A stretch of 64,000 nucleotides of DNA. Origin: Ochotona curzoniae (Eukaryota; Chordata; Mammalia; Lagomorpha; Ochotonidae). Below the pieces are notes generated by a model, which was not told where the DNA came from, searched no databases, and saw nothing but the letters and a program-made list of their open reading frames with translations. Shown piece by piece: positions 48,363 through 60,081 of the stretch; the stretch's first letter is position 1, and each line of letters begins with the position of its first letter. The stretch spans positions 24,303,501 to 24,367,500 of the forward strand of contig NW_024465369.1 of the NCBI RefSeq assembly GCF_017591425.1, read 5' to 3'. A program made the translations under genes and the position numbers.

Positions 48363-48379
48363 GAGAACTACAGCAAAAG
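48281..48379 (+). CDS. TANK: TANK, coding part of exon 2 (residues 1-33)
   Basis: First coding exon of TANK, the cytoplasmic adaptor that links TRAF2/TRAF3 to the kinases TBK1 and IKK-epsilon and tunes interferon and NF-kappa-B signalling. The 33 codons begin MDKNIGEQLNKAYEAF and end RELQQK, essentially the known mammalian TANK N terminus. The ATG has a good initiation context. The exon ends in phase 0 at AAG followed by the splice donor GTGTGTGG at 48380. The helix is charged and heptad-like, the start of the coiled-coil region that in the family contacts TBK1/IKK-epsilon. No frameshift or stop is present, so the gene looks intact here. It is preceded by a 30-kb intron carrying the large 253-bp repeat array and followed by an 8.8-kb intron. 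Confidence 0.95.
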
Positions 48380-49568
48380 GTGTGTGGTTCTGATTTTGAA
48401 CATCTTTCTGTGCAATTTGAGGGCCTTTTGTAACTGAACAATGTTACATTAGTAGAGACTGCCTTTAAGAACTATAATTACTGAAATACATGGATGGAAT
48501 TTGATCTTTTTCTTTTGAAAAAACATTTTGACCTTTGATAGAACAGATTTGATGATTTCGTGTTAAAGTGATTGTTTTAGGCAAATTAAAGAATATTGCT
48601 GTCTAAATTTTTAATATCAGTTATTACTTTGTATCTAAATGGGAATCAATGTTAAAAACAGTGTGATGACAAATTGAAAGCTAAAAGTATTGTTGTCTCA
48701 GCTACTTTGTATTTGTTTTAATGTGATATTTGGCTGGCAAAAAGTCTGAAAATATTGATATAGTTTTAAACTAAATTTTTATTTATAAAAACTCCAGTCT
48801 TTATGTTAGACTATTACAGTGAAATCCGACTTAATAAAAGTTTCAGCTTTTAAAAACTTTACATCTGAAGTTTCTATTTTGTACTTTCAATTTCAAATGA
48901 AAGTAGATTGGAAGAAAGATATATTCTATTCAGTCACAAATCAGCACAGTAATTTCTATGCATATATCTGTGATTCATCAGTAATAGAGTTTTCTTTGCT
49001 CTGCAGCAACATGAGAAACATACAATGAATAAACTTGTTGTGGTGGTAGATTTGTTCCATTTAAAATTTTTCCCTTAATCTTGTATTATGTTCCATATTT
49101 CTAAATATTGGGAATAAAGACGTAATTGTATCAGCATATACTTTTATGAAATATGATGATAGTTACTGGATTTCTTGTGTGATATCATTACTTGCTATTG
49201 TTTCAGAAGTCCTTAGTTCAATTTACATGTTCTTTAAATTCTCTAGTACCCATAGGATTCATTATACAGTCATACTCATAGCTAAGATATATTTCAACAA
49301 AGAGCAAAAATGCATAACCATGTTTTTAATATTAAATAGTATCAGAAAGAGTCTAAAGGAATCTGTTAAGACTAGCTATTCATTTTCCTTCCAATTTCAA
49401 AAATTATCACATTTATGCTGTGTGGAGGAAACCATGTTTGACATTCAAAATTCAGAGGGTTTTGTTTTTCACAGTAGGCTGCACAGAGGCATTCTCTGTT
49501 TTGGAAAGGTAAGAAACAGAATTGGGGAAGAATGCTGAGATAATCTTTTGTTAAAACAGAAATAGAAG
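48380..49568. other. TANK intron 2, 5' part
   Basis: No exon seen. The 130-codon open frame at 49146-49538 is AT-rich, without a recognisable domain or family signal. Confidence 0.5.
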
Positions 49569-49583
49569 TTTCCTTTAACTCTT

Positions 49584-49928
49584 TTTTTTTTTTAAGGTTA
49601 AATTTTATTTTTATTGCAAAGTCAGATACACAGAGAGGAGGAGAGACAGAGAGAAAGATCTTCTGTCTAATGATTCACTCCCCAACACTCCCCAAGCAGG
49701 GACAATGGCCAGAGCAGAGATGATCCGAAGCCAAGAGCCAGGAAATTCCTCCAGGTCTACCACACAGGTACAGGATCCCAAAACTTTGGGCTGTCCTCGA
49801 CTGCTTTCCCAGACCACAAGTAGGGAGCTGGGTGGGAAGTAGGGCCGTTGGGATTAGAACCAGGGCCCATATGGGATCCGGTCACGTTCAAGGCGAGTAC
49901 TTTAGCTGCTAGGTCACCACGCCAGGTC
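49584..49928 (-). mobile_element. C-SINE, full length
   Basis: Target duplication of 15 bases with one mismatch (TTTCCTTTAACTCTT at 49569-49583, TTTCCCTTAACTCTT at 49929-49943). A further minus-strand SINE head fragment lies at about 50030-50077. Confidence 0.9.
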
Positions 49929-50201
49929 TTTCCCTTAACTCTTGCTCTTTTACTGATCAATGGTAAACAACCACATCCTGCTGATTTACCCCTTTGTCTG
50001 CCATGGAAGAAGCCTTTACTCACATCCTGACATGTTCAAGGTGAGGACTTTAGCCACTAAGCTACTGCGCTAGGCCCAAATAAATAAATATTTATTGAAT
50101 ATGAATTAAGAAGTTTACTTTGAGCAGAGAACCTTTCTCCTATAGAACTGGAGGGAAAGAAGAAGGAAAAAAAATAACTACAAAAGAAAATAAGCTTATA
50201 A

Positions 50202-50518
50202 GGGCCGGTGATGTGGCGCAACAGGCTAATCCTCCACCTTCAAATGGTGGCATCCCGTATGGCCGCCAGTTTGTGTCCCAGTTGCTTCACTTTCCATCTA
50301 GCCTCTGCCAATGGCCTGGGAAGACAGCAGAGGATAGCACAAGTCCTTGATTCTATATACCCATATGGAAAACTCAAAGGAGCTCATGGCTTCTGATTCC
50401 TGGCTTCTGGTTACACATCAGCTCAGTGGCAGCCATTTGATGAGTGAACAGGTGAATGGAAGCTCCTCCACTCTTTCTCCTTCTCTCTCTGTAAATCCAC
50501 TTTGAATTTGAAAAAAAT
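50202..50518 (+). mobile_element. C-SINE
   Basis: Starts AGGGCCGGTGATGTGGCGC. It faces the SINE at 49.6-49.9 kb, forming an inverted pair in intron 2. Confidence 0.85.
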
Positions 50519-50727
50519 TGAAGTAGCAATTGTCTGCATAAATGCAGGGATCAGAGGAAAGGTGTAGGTTACATCAGGAAAGACGAGTCATCAGAACATG
50601 GCTGTATTTTGCCTGGAGGTGATTATGTATGAAGAAAGTACATAGCAAAATGAGGGCTTCGGGAGAGCAAAGATGGGCTTAACGTTTATGACATAGCAGT
50701 GATCTGTGCACCTGAGCTTCATGGTCA

Positions 50728-50870
50728 CATAAGCCAAGATCCAAGTCCTAGCTCTGCCACCTGCTAGGAAATGTGACCAGCTGATTTTACACCTCTTTGC
50801 CCTCAGTTTTCTATCTGTAAATTGTGTGAAATAGTCTCAGAAGATGGGCTTAAGAATTAAAAGAGATGAA
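50728..50870 (+). repeat. MIR relic
   Basis: TCCTAGCTCTGCCACCTGCT and CTCAGTTTTCTATCTGTAAA are the MIR core and 3' half. Confidence 0.7.
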
Positions 50871-51472
50871 GAAAAATAGATTTTCTAATTTTGATATGGA
50901 GTAGAATCACAAGTGGTATTATGTTGCTGAGTTGAAAATTTTGGTTGCAATGCAGTTCTCATCTTGTGAAGTGAGATACATATGCACATATACAGTAATT
51001 CTGAAAGTGCACATTACCCAATTGCCAATAGTTAACCCTGAGGAATGCAAAGCAAAGGGAAGAAATGCTCACTTTTATACTTTGTGCATATCTGTGTATA
51101 TTTGCAAATACATTGTGCTTATGCAGTGGTAGTAGTGGTTGGTTGGCTTTCATTTTCATTTTATCGACAAGCATGAAAGTTTAAAATTTTTTAAACAGCC
51201 TTTAATTCATAATGATTTTTAATCCATTGTGTTTCTTTGTAAAGTTTGAACAACTATGAAATAGGGATTTTTTTTATTCCTTGAGAATGTTTTTTGGCCC
51301 AGTGGAGATATCATCCTGGTTTTTCAAAAAGGCAACATCTGAATCCTAGGTTATAATGAACTAGAAAAAGAAAATAGAGAACAGGTTCAAAGCAAAGGAT
51401 AATTGTGTGATAAACATAACAATTCAGTGGTAATCAGAACTTTTTTTGATAGCTATATACATTACCTTATCT

Positions 51473-51605
51473 TTGTCCATTTATGCTATTATAACAAAAT
51501 ACCTTAGAGCAGGTAATTTATAAAAGAAATTTCTTTCTCACAGTTCTGAAGGCTGAGAAGACCAATATTAAGGTGTCATTTTGTATGCTGATAAATTGTT
51601 GGCAG
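51473..51605 (-). mobile_element. MaLR-type LTR fragment, antisense
   Basis: TATGCTATTATAACAAAATA, GGTAATTTATAA and CTCACAGTTCTGAAGGCTG are the reverse complement of the 3' part of a MaLR LTR. The 5' part to its right is eroded. Confidence 0.6.
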
Positions 51606-54052
51606 AACTGTTACCTAATAATGGGTAATCAGATTAATTGTCTGATCTGTCAAGTTTCTTATCTCCTATCTAAGTCATGACATCTCGGGGGGATTTATAA
51701 TCCAGTAGACAAAATGGTTAAAGAAAGCATTGTGCAAGGATCTGTGATCTACTTTTCTAACTTGAAATTGAAGTTGATGCTTAGTTAACCAAATTTTCAA
51801 GATGGACTTTTAATCAGATTGTGTCTAAATTAATTAGTTTGTGCCCAAAGTGTTATGTATTGAGATAATTAATATTTAATTATCTTCCTTCATGAACTGT
51901 AGAACTCGCTATTGAGAGCTTTTGTGGAAGCCAAGCAAATCCATCCATAAAAATTTCATTCTCTTAATCTTGAAACAGTTTGAAAGATTTTTAAATGAGA
52001 CTATTTTTTAAATCTATCTATCATTTATTAAATTCCTTAATAAATCATTAGAGGACAGAAGTGGTATTTTTCAGAATATTTTTAGTCCTCAAGGATGAGA
52101 AGAAATTACACTTGACGTATTTGGAGTATTATAGATGACTTCAGGACACTGTAACATTTTTTTTCCCCTATATATAGAAAATAGGTGCCTTGGCAAATAT
52201 GAAAAATGAGAATATTCAATGTCAGCAGAAGTAAAAAAATCAATTTATAGAAATCTATTTTAATATTTATGAAAATCTGAACAGCTGTATGTCCAAAATT
52301 ACAAGAAATATTGCTGCCTTCGTTTTGAAGTTAAAGAGTTGAAATTTTACCTTACTAAAAGGGAAATTCTGAAGATTAACTTTTTGTTTTATTTATCATG
52401 TTTCAGTATGTATGGGCACCATTCTAATAATTGAAAGAAAAGATATGTACTACTGTATGTTATCCCCATGTTTAAAGTTTGGTTTTGAACATAAAGATCA
52501 AATACGAAGGGCCTTATGACACAAGTATCCGAGTACCTGTTTACCTCTTCAGATGCTGGTGGACCATTTGTTTTGCTAGTCTTTGGAAATGGAAGGAGTG
52601 TCAGATACACAGAAGCCAGAGTCATCTTGGCCAGATGGTGTTTGATACAGATGGATGGTTAGTTGTCATGCAGATCTCCTAGTTGGTAACTTGTTGCTGC
52701 CATCTGACTCAAAGAATCATTCACACACACTGGCTGTCAAAAGCATCTTCTCTTCTGTCTGTTTTAGCTGTCATGTCTGTGCTCTGTACAGAAGTGTTGA
52801 CAAGACATTGCTGTTGTACATTTTCAATGTGGTTGTTAGTGATTTTTCTGTTTTATGGGGTCTCTGATAGTGCTGGAATGCACTTCGTAATTGTATTTTT
52901 TTTTTTTTACAAAACAAAATAGTGTGCTTTCAACAATTATCTTTTACAAGGATTTTTTCATGTTATCCAGATCCATTTACTGAATGAGCAGACGCTTTTA
53001 ATAAAAATAAAGAAAAAAGCTTATTTTGTAATGAATTTGCAAATATAGCGTGTACACTGAGTTCAACTGGTTATTTCTCAGTTTGATTAAATATTGTCTG
53101 GGCTTCCTTCTTATAGCCTGTGGCCAACATCTTTCTATTCTTTTCTGAGTATGTATTTTCTATTTTCATATTACTATATTTTTTCTCCTAACCTAATAAA
53201 TTTCCCCCCCCCCTTTTTTTCAGAAAACATGTTCAAATGTTTGTATCTTGTGAGTCTACTTTCTCTAATTTGATTTAGCTTTATCTCATTTACCTACTTT
53301 GTTTCCATTTTTCTCTTTTGTCCTATGGAAGTGTAAGCAGTCATTTTTCTGTCCCTTCAGGTTACTTCTGAAGGCATTTCTATTTCTGCTATTTCTTTAA
53401 CAACTTAATCAGCTTATTTACCCAGCTAATAATTACTGAGCACCTCCAAATGTGCCAGGCACTCTGTGATCCTCTGGAGCTCTCAGGGGGAAATGGTCTT
53501 GGCCTTAAGGAGGTCACAGTCTGGAGGGCAATTGCATACAGACTGCTATAATGTTCAGTTATGCAAAATCATGGATCATAGTTATTCTTGCCCCTGATAT
53601 GCTTCCAGGGTATCAGTTTTTTAAAATTACTACAGAATTTTCCTTAATTTTATATTAAGTGATTTGAGAAATAATACAAAAGTTCATCTTTAAATAGCCA
53701 TTGATTTATTCTCAGCTATTATGTAATTTTACATTATTCATTTATTATAATATACTATATATGCAGATGTGTTAACATGCATTTTTAAGCCAGAGAGTAG
53801 AAGATGAAAATTAACTGGCAGAGCTGTCTGCATTGGATCCAAAAGAAAATAAATGGCCATTTTGTTTCTTCGTTAAAGTGGATGGGAAAAAAATAAATCC
53901 CAAAGTAGGTGAAGGATGAAATGAGGCTTAACTATTTATGCACTTACTCTAGGCTTGGGCTAACTGGCTGTTATTTTTACTGGCTATATAATCTCCAGGC
54001 AGTGGAATATATGTACTTACCAATATACTGTGAGAAGAATAGGTAATTAGTA
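51606..54052. other. TANK intron 2, unique segment
   Basis: No gene. At about 53206-53223 a C-run and T-run end in CAG, a strong-looking but apparently unused 3' splice signal. Around 53420-53530 is an old interspersed-repeat motif (GAGCACCTCCAAATGTGCCA). Confidence 0.45.
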
Positions 54053-54350
54053 GGGTTGGTGTGGTGTTGTGACAGGCTAAATCCGCCACCTGCAGCACCA
54101 GCATCCCATATGGACAATAGTTTGTGTCTATGTTCCACTTCTGATCCAGCTCCCTGCTTATGTCCTGGAAAGCAATGGATAATGGCTCAAGACCTTGGGC
54201 CCCTGAACTAATGTTGAAGATCTGGAAGAAGTACTTGGCTTCAGATCAGCTCTGCTCTGGTGGTTGTGGCAATTTGGGGAGTGAGGCAGCAAATGAAAGA
54301 TCTCTCTGTCTCTTTTTCTCTTTAAATCTGCCTTTCAAATAAAAATAAAT
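54053..54350 (+). mobile_element. C-SINE
   Basis: Starts AGGGTTGGTGTGGTGTTGTG; tail CAAATAAAAATAAAT. First of a head-to-tail pair. Confidence 0.82.
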
Positions 54351-54682
54351 AGCAGCCAACAAAATGTCTCAATTGGCTAATCCTCTGCCTTGCAAGACAA
54401 GGCATCCCATATGGGCATCAGGTCCTATGCTAGGTGCTCCATTTCCCATCCAGCTCCCTGCTTGTGGCCTGGTAAAGCAGTAGAAGATGGCCCAAAGCCT
54501 TGGGACCCTGCACCCATGTGGGAGACCCAAAAGAAACCCCTGGCTCCTGGCTCCTGGCTTCAAATTGGCTCAGCTCTGGCTGTTGCAGCCATTTGGGGAG
54601 TGAATCAGTGGGTAGAAAATCTTTGTCTCTCATTCTCCTTGTAAATCTGCCTTCCCAATAAAAAATAAATCTTAAAAAAAAA
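54351..54682 (+). mobile_element. C-SINE, pika-type
   Basis: Inserted in the tail of the previous copy, same orientation. Tail AATAAATCTTAAAAAAAAAC. Confidence 0.85.
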
Positions 54683-54799
54683 CAGTTAATTAGTGGTTGA
54701 TGTTTGTGACTAACTTCTTTCAAGAAAGTTCTAACTACTTAGAACTAGATTGACAAGGCTAACATGCTTGCTAATTTTTCGATACTGGTTGCAGTGCAG

Positions 54800-54950
54800 C
54801 CCAAGTATGGATTTATGACTGTGAAGGACTATACTACTATAATGACATGGGAAAAATTAGTGGGGAGGATGGGAATTTGGGTAAGGGGGAAGGGAAATCC
54901 AAGAGCCTATGGAACTCTGTCAGAATAATAAAGTAATAAAAAACAAAGTG
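54800..54950 (+). mobile_element. Lagomorph L1 3' end
   Basis: GTGGGGAGGATGGGAATTTG, GGGAAATCCAAGAGCCTATG and AATAATAAAGTAATAAAAAA form a severely 5'-truncated L1 end with an A-rich tail. It lies 37 bases before the RPL23A pseudogene. Confidence 0.6.
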
Positions 54951-54986
54951 TTTTACATTGGCCAAAAAATTATGCTTTTTACAAGA

Positions 54987-55475
54987 ATGTGCCAAAAACA
55001 AAGGAAGCTACTGCCCCTCCCAAAGCCAAAACAGAAACTTTGAAGGCAAATAAGGTAATGCTGGAGGGAGTCCACAGCCCCAAAGCAAAGCTCCACACTC
55101 TACCCAGGTTGCAGCAGCTCAAAACACTGAGCCACTGGTGGCAGCCCAAATAACCTCAGTGGAACGAGCTGGAGAAACAGGCTTGACCACCATGCCATCA
55201 TCCAGTTCCCCCGATTGGTCAGTCTGCTAAACAATGTAGAAGACAACAACATGCTAGTGTTCAAGCACTAGATCAAACAAGCTGTGAAGAGTCTTGATGA
55301 CATCGATGTGGCCAAAGTCAACACCCTAATCACACCTCATGGGGAGAAGGCAGCATATGTTCAACTGGCTCCTTATTATCATGCTTTCAATGTCACCAAC
55401 AAAATTGAAATCATCTAAACTGAGATCAGCTGGCTAATTTTAAATACAGTCTTTTTTTCACCATTAAAGAAAACA
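54987..55475 (+). pseudogene. RPL23A: Processed pseudogene of ribosomal protein L23a
   Basis: An intronless copy of RPL23A mRNA in TANK intron 2. The start (ATG at 54987, then a region reading like PKAKKEAPAPPKA with a frameshift) and the C-terminal part are clear: [11 protein letters not shown], then P-G-EK-AYV-LAP, and NKI-II followed by TAA at 55416-55418. The 3' end after the stop also matches the RPL23A 3' UTR (CTGAG..CAGCTGGCTAATT), followed by an A-rich relic of the poly(A) tail. The middle of the coding region is damaged by substitutions, frameshifts and deletions (432 bases from ATG to stop, against about 471 expected). It is not functional as a ribosomal protein gene. It lies just downstream of an old L1 3' end, in the same orientation. 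Confidence 0.88.
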
Positions 55476-57150
55476 AAGAATTTACTCTCAGTGCTTAAAT
55501 CCTTAGGGTTTTTCATGTGAATTTAAATAGGAATAAGATATCTTGTCTGTAGCACAGACTTATAATCAGTTCTGAAACTCATAATTATTGGAGAAATGGT
55601 CCAGACAGGCTCACAAGATTCATTATTCTTTCCATAATTAATAAATTATATTTGGATTCTTCCCTTTTTTCAGTAAGCATGTACTCAACATCTGTGTTTA
55701 AGTTACTTTACAGAATTTTGTGGGATATGTCAAGTTATAAATGAGTGATCTCAAGCAGTGTGCAAAACCACACATGACTTGGGTTACTTAACAGCCTTGT
55801 TACTTGTTCATTCTGAAGCCTGTTATTCATAAAAACTCACCTTTTATTTGGATACATTTTTAAAGGTGAGTTTTATTTGAAAATCTAGTAATAGCTGGGT
55901 TTAAGAAAAAAGTTTAAAAGATTAGTTTTAAGAAATTTAAAGACTTTTAAAGATTTAAAGTCTAAGCTTACTAGTCTGAGAATAATAGCTTCACTAATTG
56001 TGAGCTTTTATTAAAAATCAATTTAATATCAGATAACCTGGTTTCTACGGAAGGACAATCTGAGATTATTCTGACTCCTTTCATACTTTAAAGCATTTAC
56101 AATCTGTCATTTGTTTATTTCTTCCTCTAGTAATAGGAATTAGTAGATAATTCTCAATTGTTTGGTGCTATATTTTTTGTACATGTTCAATTTTATTAAA
56201 AATACTTAACATTGTACAGATATTCCAGTACAGTTATGGTACATGAACACTGTACCAGAAGCATTTTTGTGAAACTCATGGTTAAATGGAAATGGTGTTG
56301 CAAATTCCCAATTTGTACTTCTCATGTTACTGTATGCATACCAGCAATCCAATTATAGGAACAGTCTTAAAGCATATTACTAAACACTCATACAAGTACA
56401 TTCTACCAGTGTTACTGAACAGGCTAGAGAAGTCCTTTTGTACAACTCTGGTATGTAAGACAGGAAGATAAGCAATGGTCATGGCATATATTTTTAAGAC
56501 CTTACTAGCTTGCTAAAATTGAGATACAGTATTTCCATTAACTTGAAGGTTTGCAACATCTGTATACCTTTACACAAGCTCATGTCTCCTCCATTGCTTA
56601 AGTGCCATAAAACAGAAAAATGAGTGATTAGAAATAAAAGTAAAATTAAAATCTTTAAGATATAACCAAAAGAAGAAAACTGTCATGTTTTCTTGACATA
56701 AACGTCCCATAGCTTGTCTCTTTCATTTTCCTAATGTCTTATTTATGACTGCTTCCTATGTGGCTTTAGTTATAAAGGGAAATTCAGAGTTATATTTATC
56801 TGAAAGATGTGATGTCTTAGTTTCTATAGTTAGTGTGAGTAATGATTTTGATACAATACCTATTTTATCAGTTAAAAATATTATTTTATTTAGGACTAAA
56901 TTGCAAATTAGAATTTTTATTCAAACTAAAGGACCAAGAAACCAATCTCAAAACTTGTAACTGTGTTTAAATAATGAAATCCTACTAAAGTTTTACAGTC
57001 CTTTAAGTAATTTTAACCACTAATGTCTATAATAATTACAAATGTGTTTCTGGAGTCAGTCAATATCTCATGAATAAATAATACTGTGAAATGGCGATGT
57101 AGGCAATGCTTGTGTCTGTCAGTCAGTATCGGGCTAACTGGTTTTTGTAT
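55476..57150. other. TANK intron 2, 3' part
   Basis: AT-rich, no exon recognised before the tandem acceptor at 57151-57156. Confidence 0.5.
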
Positions 57151-57156
57151 CAGCAG
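57151..57156 (+). promoter_or_regulatory. Tandem NAGNAG splice acceptor of TANK exon 3
   Basis: CAGCAG gives two 3' splice sites three bases apart. Because exon 2 ends in phase 0, the choice adds or omits exactly one glutamine without changing the frame. Confidence 0.75.
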
Positions 57157-57265
57157 ACTGAGAGCTACGAACAGAGGATACGTGAGCAACAGGAACAGCT
57201 ATCAGTTCAGCAAGCTATTATTGACAAGCTCCAATCACAGTTACTGCTTGTGAATTCTAATCGAG
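57157..57265 (+). CDS. TANK: TANK, exon 3 (residues 34-69, plus first base of codon 70)
   Basis: A 109-base exon continuing the TANK coiled coil: it starts TESYEQRIREQQEQL and contains IIDKLQSQLLLVNS. The polar, glutamine-rich helix with regularly spaced I/L residues is the N-terminal coiled coil used for self-association and TBK1/IKK-epsilon binding in the family. The acceptor is a tandem NAGNAG (CAGCAG, 57151-57156). Use of the first AG would add one glutamine before T34. A good branch-point sequence CTAAC (A at 57137) lies only 16 bases before the first AG and 19 before the second, which favours the second. The exon ends in phase 1 at the donor G|GTATGCTC. Exon 2 joins it in phase 0. Confidence 0.94.
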
Positions 57266-58606
57266 GTATGCTCATGTTAATTTTTTTCTAATAGTTTAAA
57301 CCTCTTGGAAGTTGATTTGTTTTATTCCTCTATTGTTTCTCAGAAGTTCTGATACTGTAATAGCAGTAGTACAGCTTACGTATTCATTCAAATGAATACA
57401 TGCAGAATATAGGAAAATGACTCTCACATATGAGTTAATGAAACTTGCTAGAAAGTAGTTTGCCAATAAACAGGAAGAGCTTTTAAAAATTTTGTGCCCT
57501 TTAAACAGAAAATTTAGGTCTATGTATCAGACCATGTAAGTTCACCAGATACATACGCAGGGATGTGTGTCACATAATAATTAAAGGCTAGAGACAAATA
57601 ATAACAGCTGAATGACAGTGAGCAATATGAAAAGCTATGTATCCAAGAAACATAATGATAATAGATGTTTACTTACTAAGAAATATATTCATGATACATA
57701 GCAGCCAATACGAGTTACAAAAATAAACTGTTTCATCAATGTAGGAAAAATTCTGATGTGAATGTATGTACTTAGGAAAAGAAAAACTTCAGGAATCTTG
57801 TACAGGTTATAAAAAGCATGGGTAATTTTACTTTTCATTTTTAATTTTTGTCATGTGTGCATTTTAATTTTTTAAGTGAGCATATAGTAGTTATATTAAA
57901 TAAGTAAGAAATGCATATTACCAAGAAATGTATAAGTGAAAATAAAACTTGCATAATAGTATAGTTTGTAAAGAGTACATGATGTTTTGCTGTTAAATTT
58001 GTAAAGGAAATAGACTATTATATGTACAGCTTTTGCCCAATGTCTGGAAATAAAATTCTGTTTGCTCTTGTAATTGCTGCAGGTAAAGTGTCTATATTTT
58101 GTGTAATGGAGTCCTTCTGTCAGGAAGTGCCAGGGACTAGAAATGTCAATCTTCTAGTAGTTTAATTGTTGCTGATAATAAGGTACCAACAAGCTTGTGC
58201 AGGTACTTCGAAAACATTGTCAAGAAATAAAATGGAAATAAAATGGAAAGATAAGTTTATTTTGGTGCAAAAAAATTTGAAATCTATATGTAAGTTTTCC
58301 TCAGTCACATTTTCAATGAACTTTTTGTGGTATTTCCATTTCTACTTTTGCAAATCCTATATCTCTTACACACCACTGACTTTGGGAAGAATAGGAGTTT
58401 TGCGTGTTTGGTGGAAAGGAGAAAAAATCTAAGTAAATAAGTTGTCAAGGTAACTATCTAAATTTTTTTTTAATTTATAGCTTAAAATCTATATTATTTT
58501 GAAATTATTGTTTTAGGTTTGTAGTATTTTTACTTTTCCATATGGTATCAAAAATTGATTTGCTGTTGAAGTCTATGAGTGTTTTTTTTTTTTTTTTCTC
58601 TCACAG
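57266..58606. other. TANK intron 3
   Basis: A 1.3-kb AT-rich intron; the only repeat seen is the mariner-like piece near 58.2 kb. Ends in a long T-tract and TCTCTCACAG. Confidence 0.6.
58203..58345. mobile_element. Possible Tc1/mariner-type MITE with degenerate terminal inverted repeats
   Basis: The left end reads GGTACTTCGAAAACATTGTC and the right end, reversed, TACCACAAAAAGTTCATTGA. Between them is AAGTTTATTTTGGTGCAAAA. This fits the same short mariner-like element as the fragment near 31.2 kb. It lies in TANK intron 3, 260 bases before exon 4. Confidence 0.4.
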
Positions 58607-58722
58607 ATGACAGTTATGGCTATCTTCCCCTGCCTGAAGACAGTGGAACAAAGAACAATCTGACTTTTGATCAACCACATGATAAAGTGAAATTAGGAGC
58701 AACGAGAGAAAAACAGTCCAAG
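58607..58722 (+). CDS. TANK: TANK, exon 4 (residues 70-108)
   Basis: A 116-base exon preceded by a long T-rich tract ending TCTCTCACAG. With the G carried from exon 3 it reads DDSYGYLPLPEDSGTKNNLT and continues through FDQPHDKVKLGATREKQSK, matching the segment of TANK after the coiled coil. Relative to the human protein as I remember it, one residue is missing in the EDS-G-T-K stretch. It ends in phase 0 before the donor GTAGACTGC at 58723. The next exon (beginning VRRQE in human TANK), the TRAF-binding motif and the C-terminal zinc finger are not found in the remaining 5.3 kb and must lie downstream of the window. Confidence 0.93.
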
Positions 58723-59169
58723 GTAGACTGCACTGTCAGGTTTACTTACTAAAAGAAGAATTAGGATCCAGAGACTTCTTGAGTTACTTAGTATTGTATC
58801 CAGATGTTGATGTGTGTAGGCAAGATTCTCTTCAAACCTAACAATAACTGGAGAGGCAGAGAGGAGTGTATTCAAATGTTGAGATGTAATATGTCTTCCA
58901 CATTTTACTTGCCTTGGTGATCTACAATTGGAATTCTAAACACAAGTTTTCTATAGACAAATAAATGAATTACATTTCTATATAATTCTATGTAGAACTC
59001 TTAAGTTTTAAATTTATTAGTTTTTTCCCCATTTCATGAGCATTTAGCAAAGACATAAAAGATTAAGCAAATAGATATAGCTGTCTAGTTTTTTCTTTAA
59101 AAATTGTGCTTAGTTGTTAACCAAAACAAAACAAAAAAAAGACCCACCCTGTTTTAAGCACAATCCTTT

Positions 59170-59485
59170 TAAGAATTATTTGTTTATTTATTTGTGTGAA
59201 AGACAAAGTGATAGTAAAGCAGAAGGAGAAGCAGAAAGATTTTCCATCCTCTCTGGTTTACTCCCCAAAATGACCACAATGGCTAGGACTGGGCCAGACC
59301 TAAAGCAGGAGCCAGGAGCTTCTTCCAGGTCTTCTACTTGGGTGGATAGGCCAAAGTACTTGGGCCATCTTCTGTTGCTTTCCCAGGGACATTAGCAGGG
59401 TGCTGAATGGAAGGTAGAGCAGCCAGGACTCAAACCTAGCTCTGTAGGTGGAAGTTTTACCCACTGTGTTGCAACAATGACCCCC
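59170..59485 (-). mobile_element. C-SINE, older subfamily
   Basis: TTATTTGTGTGAAAGACAAAG at the left; reversed head (CAACAATGACCCCC) at the right. Confidence 0.8.
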
Positions 59486-59496
59486 AAAGAAAAATC

Positions 59497-59768
59497 TTTT
59501 AAGATTTATTCATTTGAAAGGCAGAGTTACGCAGAGAGAAGGAGAAACAGATCTTCCATCCACTGATTTGGATCCCAAATGGCTGCAAATGGCCAGAGCT
59601 GGGCCAAACCAGAAAAAGGAGCCAGGAGCTTCCTCCACTTCTACCTTGTGAGTGCAATGGCCCATCCTATGCTGCCTCCCTAGGCACATTTGCAGAGAAC
59701 TGGATTGGAAGTGGAGCAGCATCCATGTGGGATGCCAGCAGCACAGGCAGAGGGTTAGCATGCTGCAT
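59497..59768 (-). mobile_element. C-SINE
   Basis: AAGATTTATTCATTTGAAAGG at the left. The head is shortened at the right. Confidence 0.8.
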
Positions 59769-59790
59769 GTATATATATGCAAGAAAGCAT

Positions 59791-60081
59791 AGGGCCTGGC
59801 AGCAATGACTCAATCGACTGATCCTCTGCTTCCAGTGCCAGGATCCCACATGGGCAGTAGCTCATGTCCTGGCTGCTCACTTCCCATCCAACTCCCTGCT
59901 TGTGTCCTGGGAAAGCTGTCCAAAGCCTTAGGAACCTGAATCCAGGAGAGACCTGGAAGTAGCTCCTGGCTCCTGGTTTCATATCAGCTCAGCTCTGGAT
60001 GTTGTTGCCATCTGGGGAATGAACCAGTGGAAAGAGGATCTTTCTCTCTGTAAGTCTGCCTTTTTAATAAAAAGCTTAAAA
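59791..60081 (+). mobile_element. C-SINE
   Basis: Starts AGGGCCTGGCAGCAATGAC. It faces the two preceding minus-strand copies. Confidence 0.85.

Noticed and set aside
49146..49538. 130-codon open frame in TANK intron 2
   Set aside because: AT-rich, no recognisable domain, no family resemblance, and it lies inside an intron of a gene whose exons join well without it.
53206..53223. Strong polypyrimidine-CAG as an extra TANK exon start
   Set aside because: The following sequence meets stops quickly and matches no TANK segment; the exon 2 to exon 3 junction is already in frame without it.
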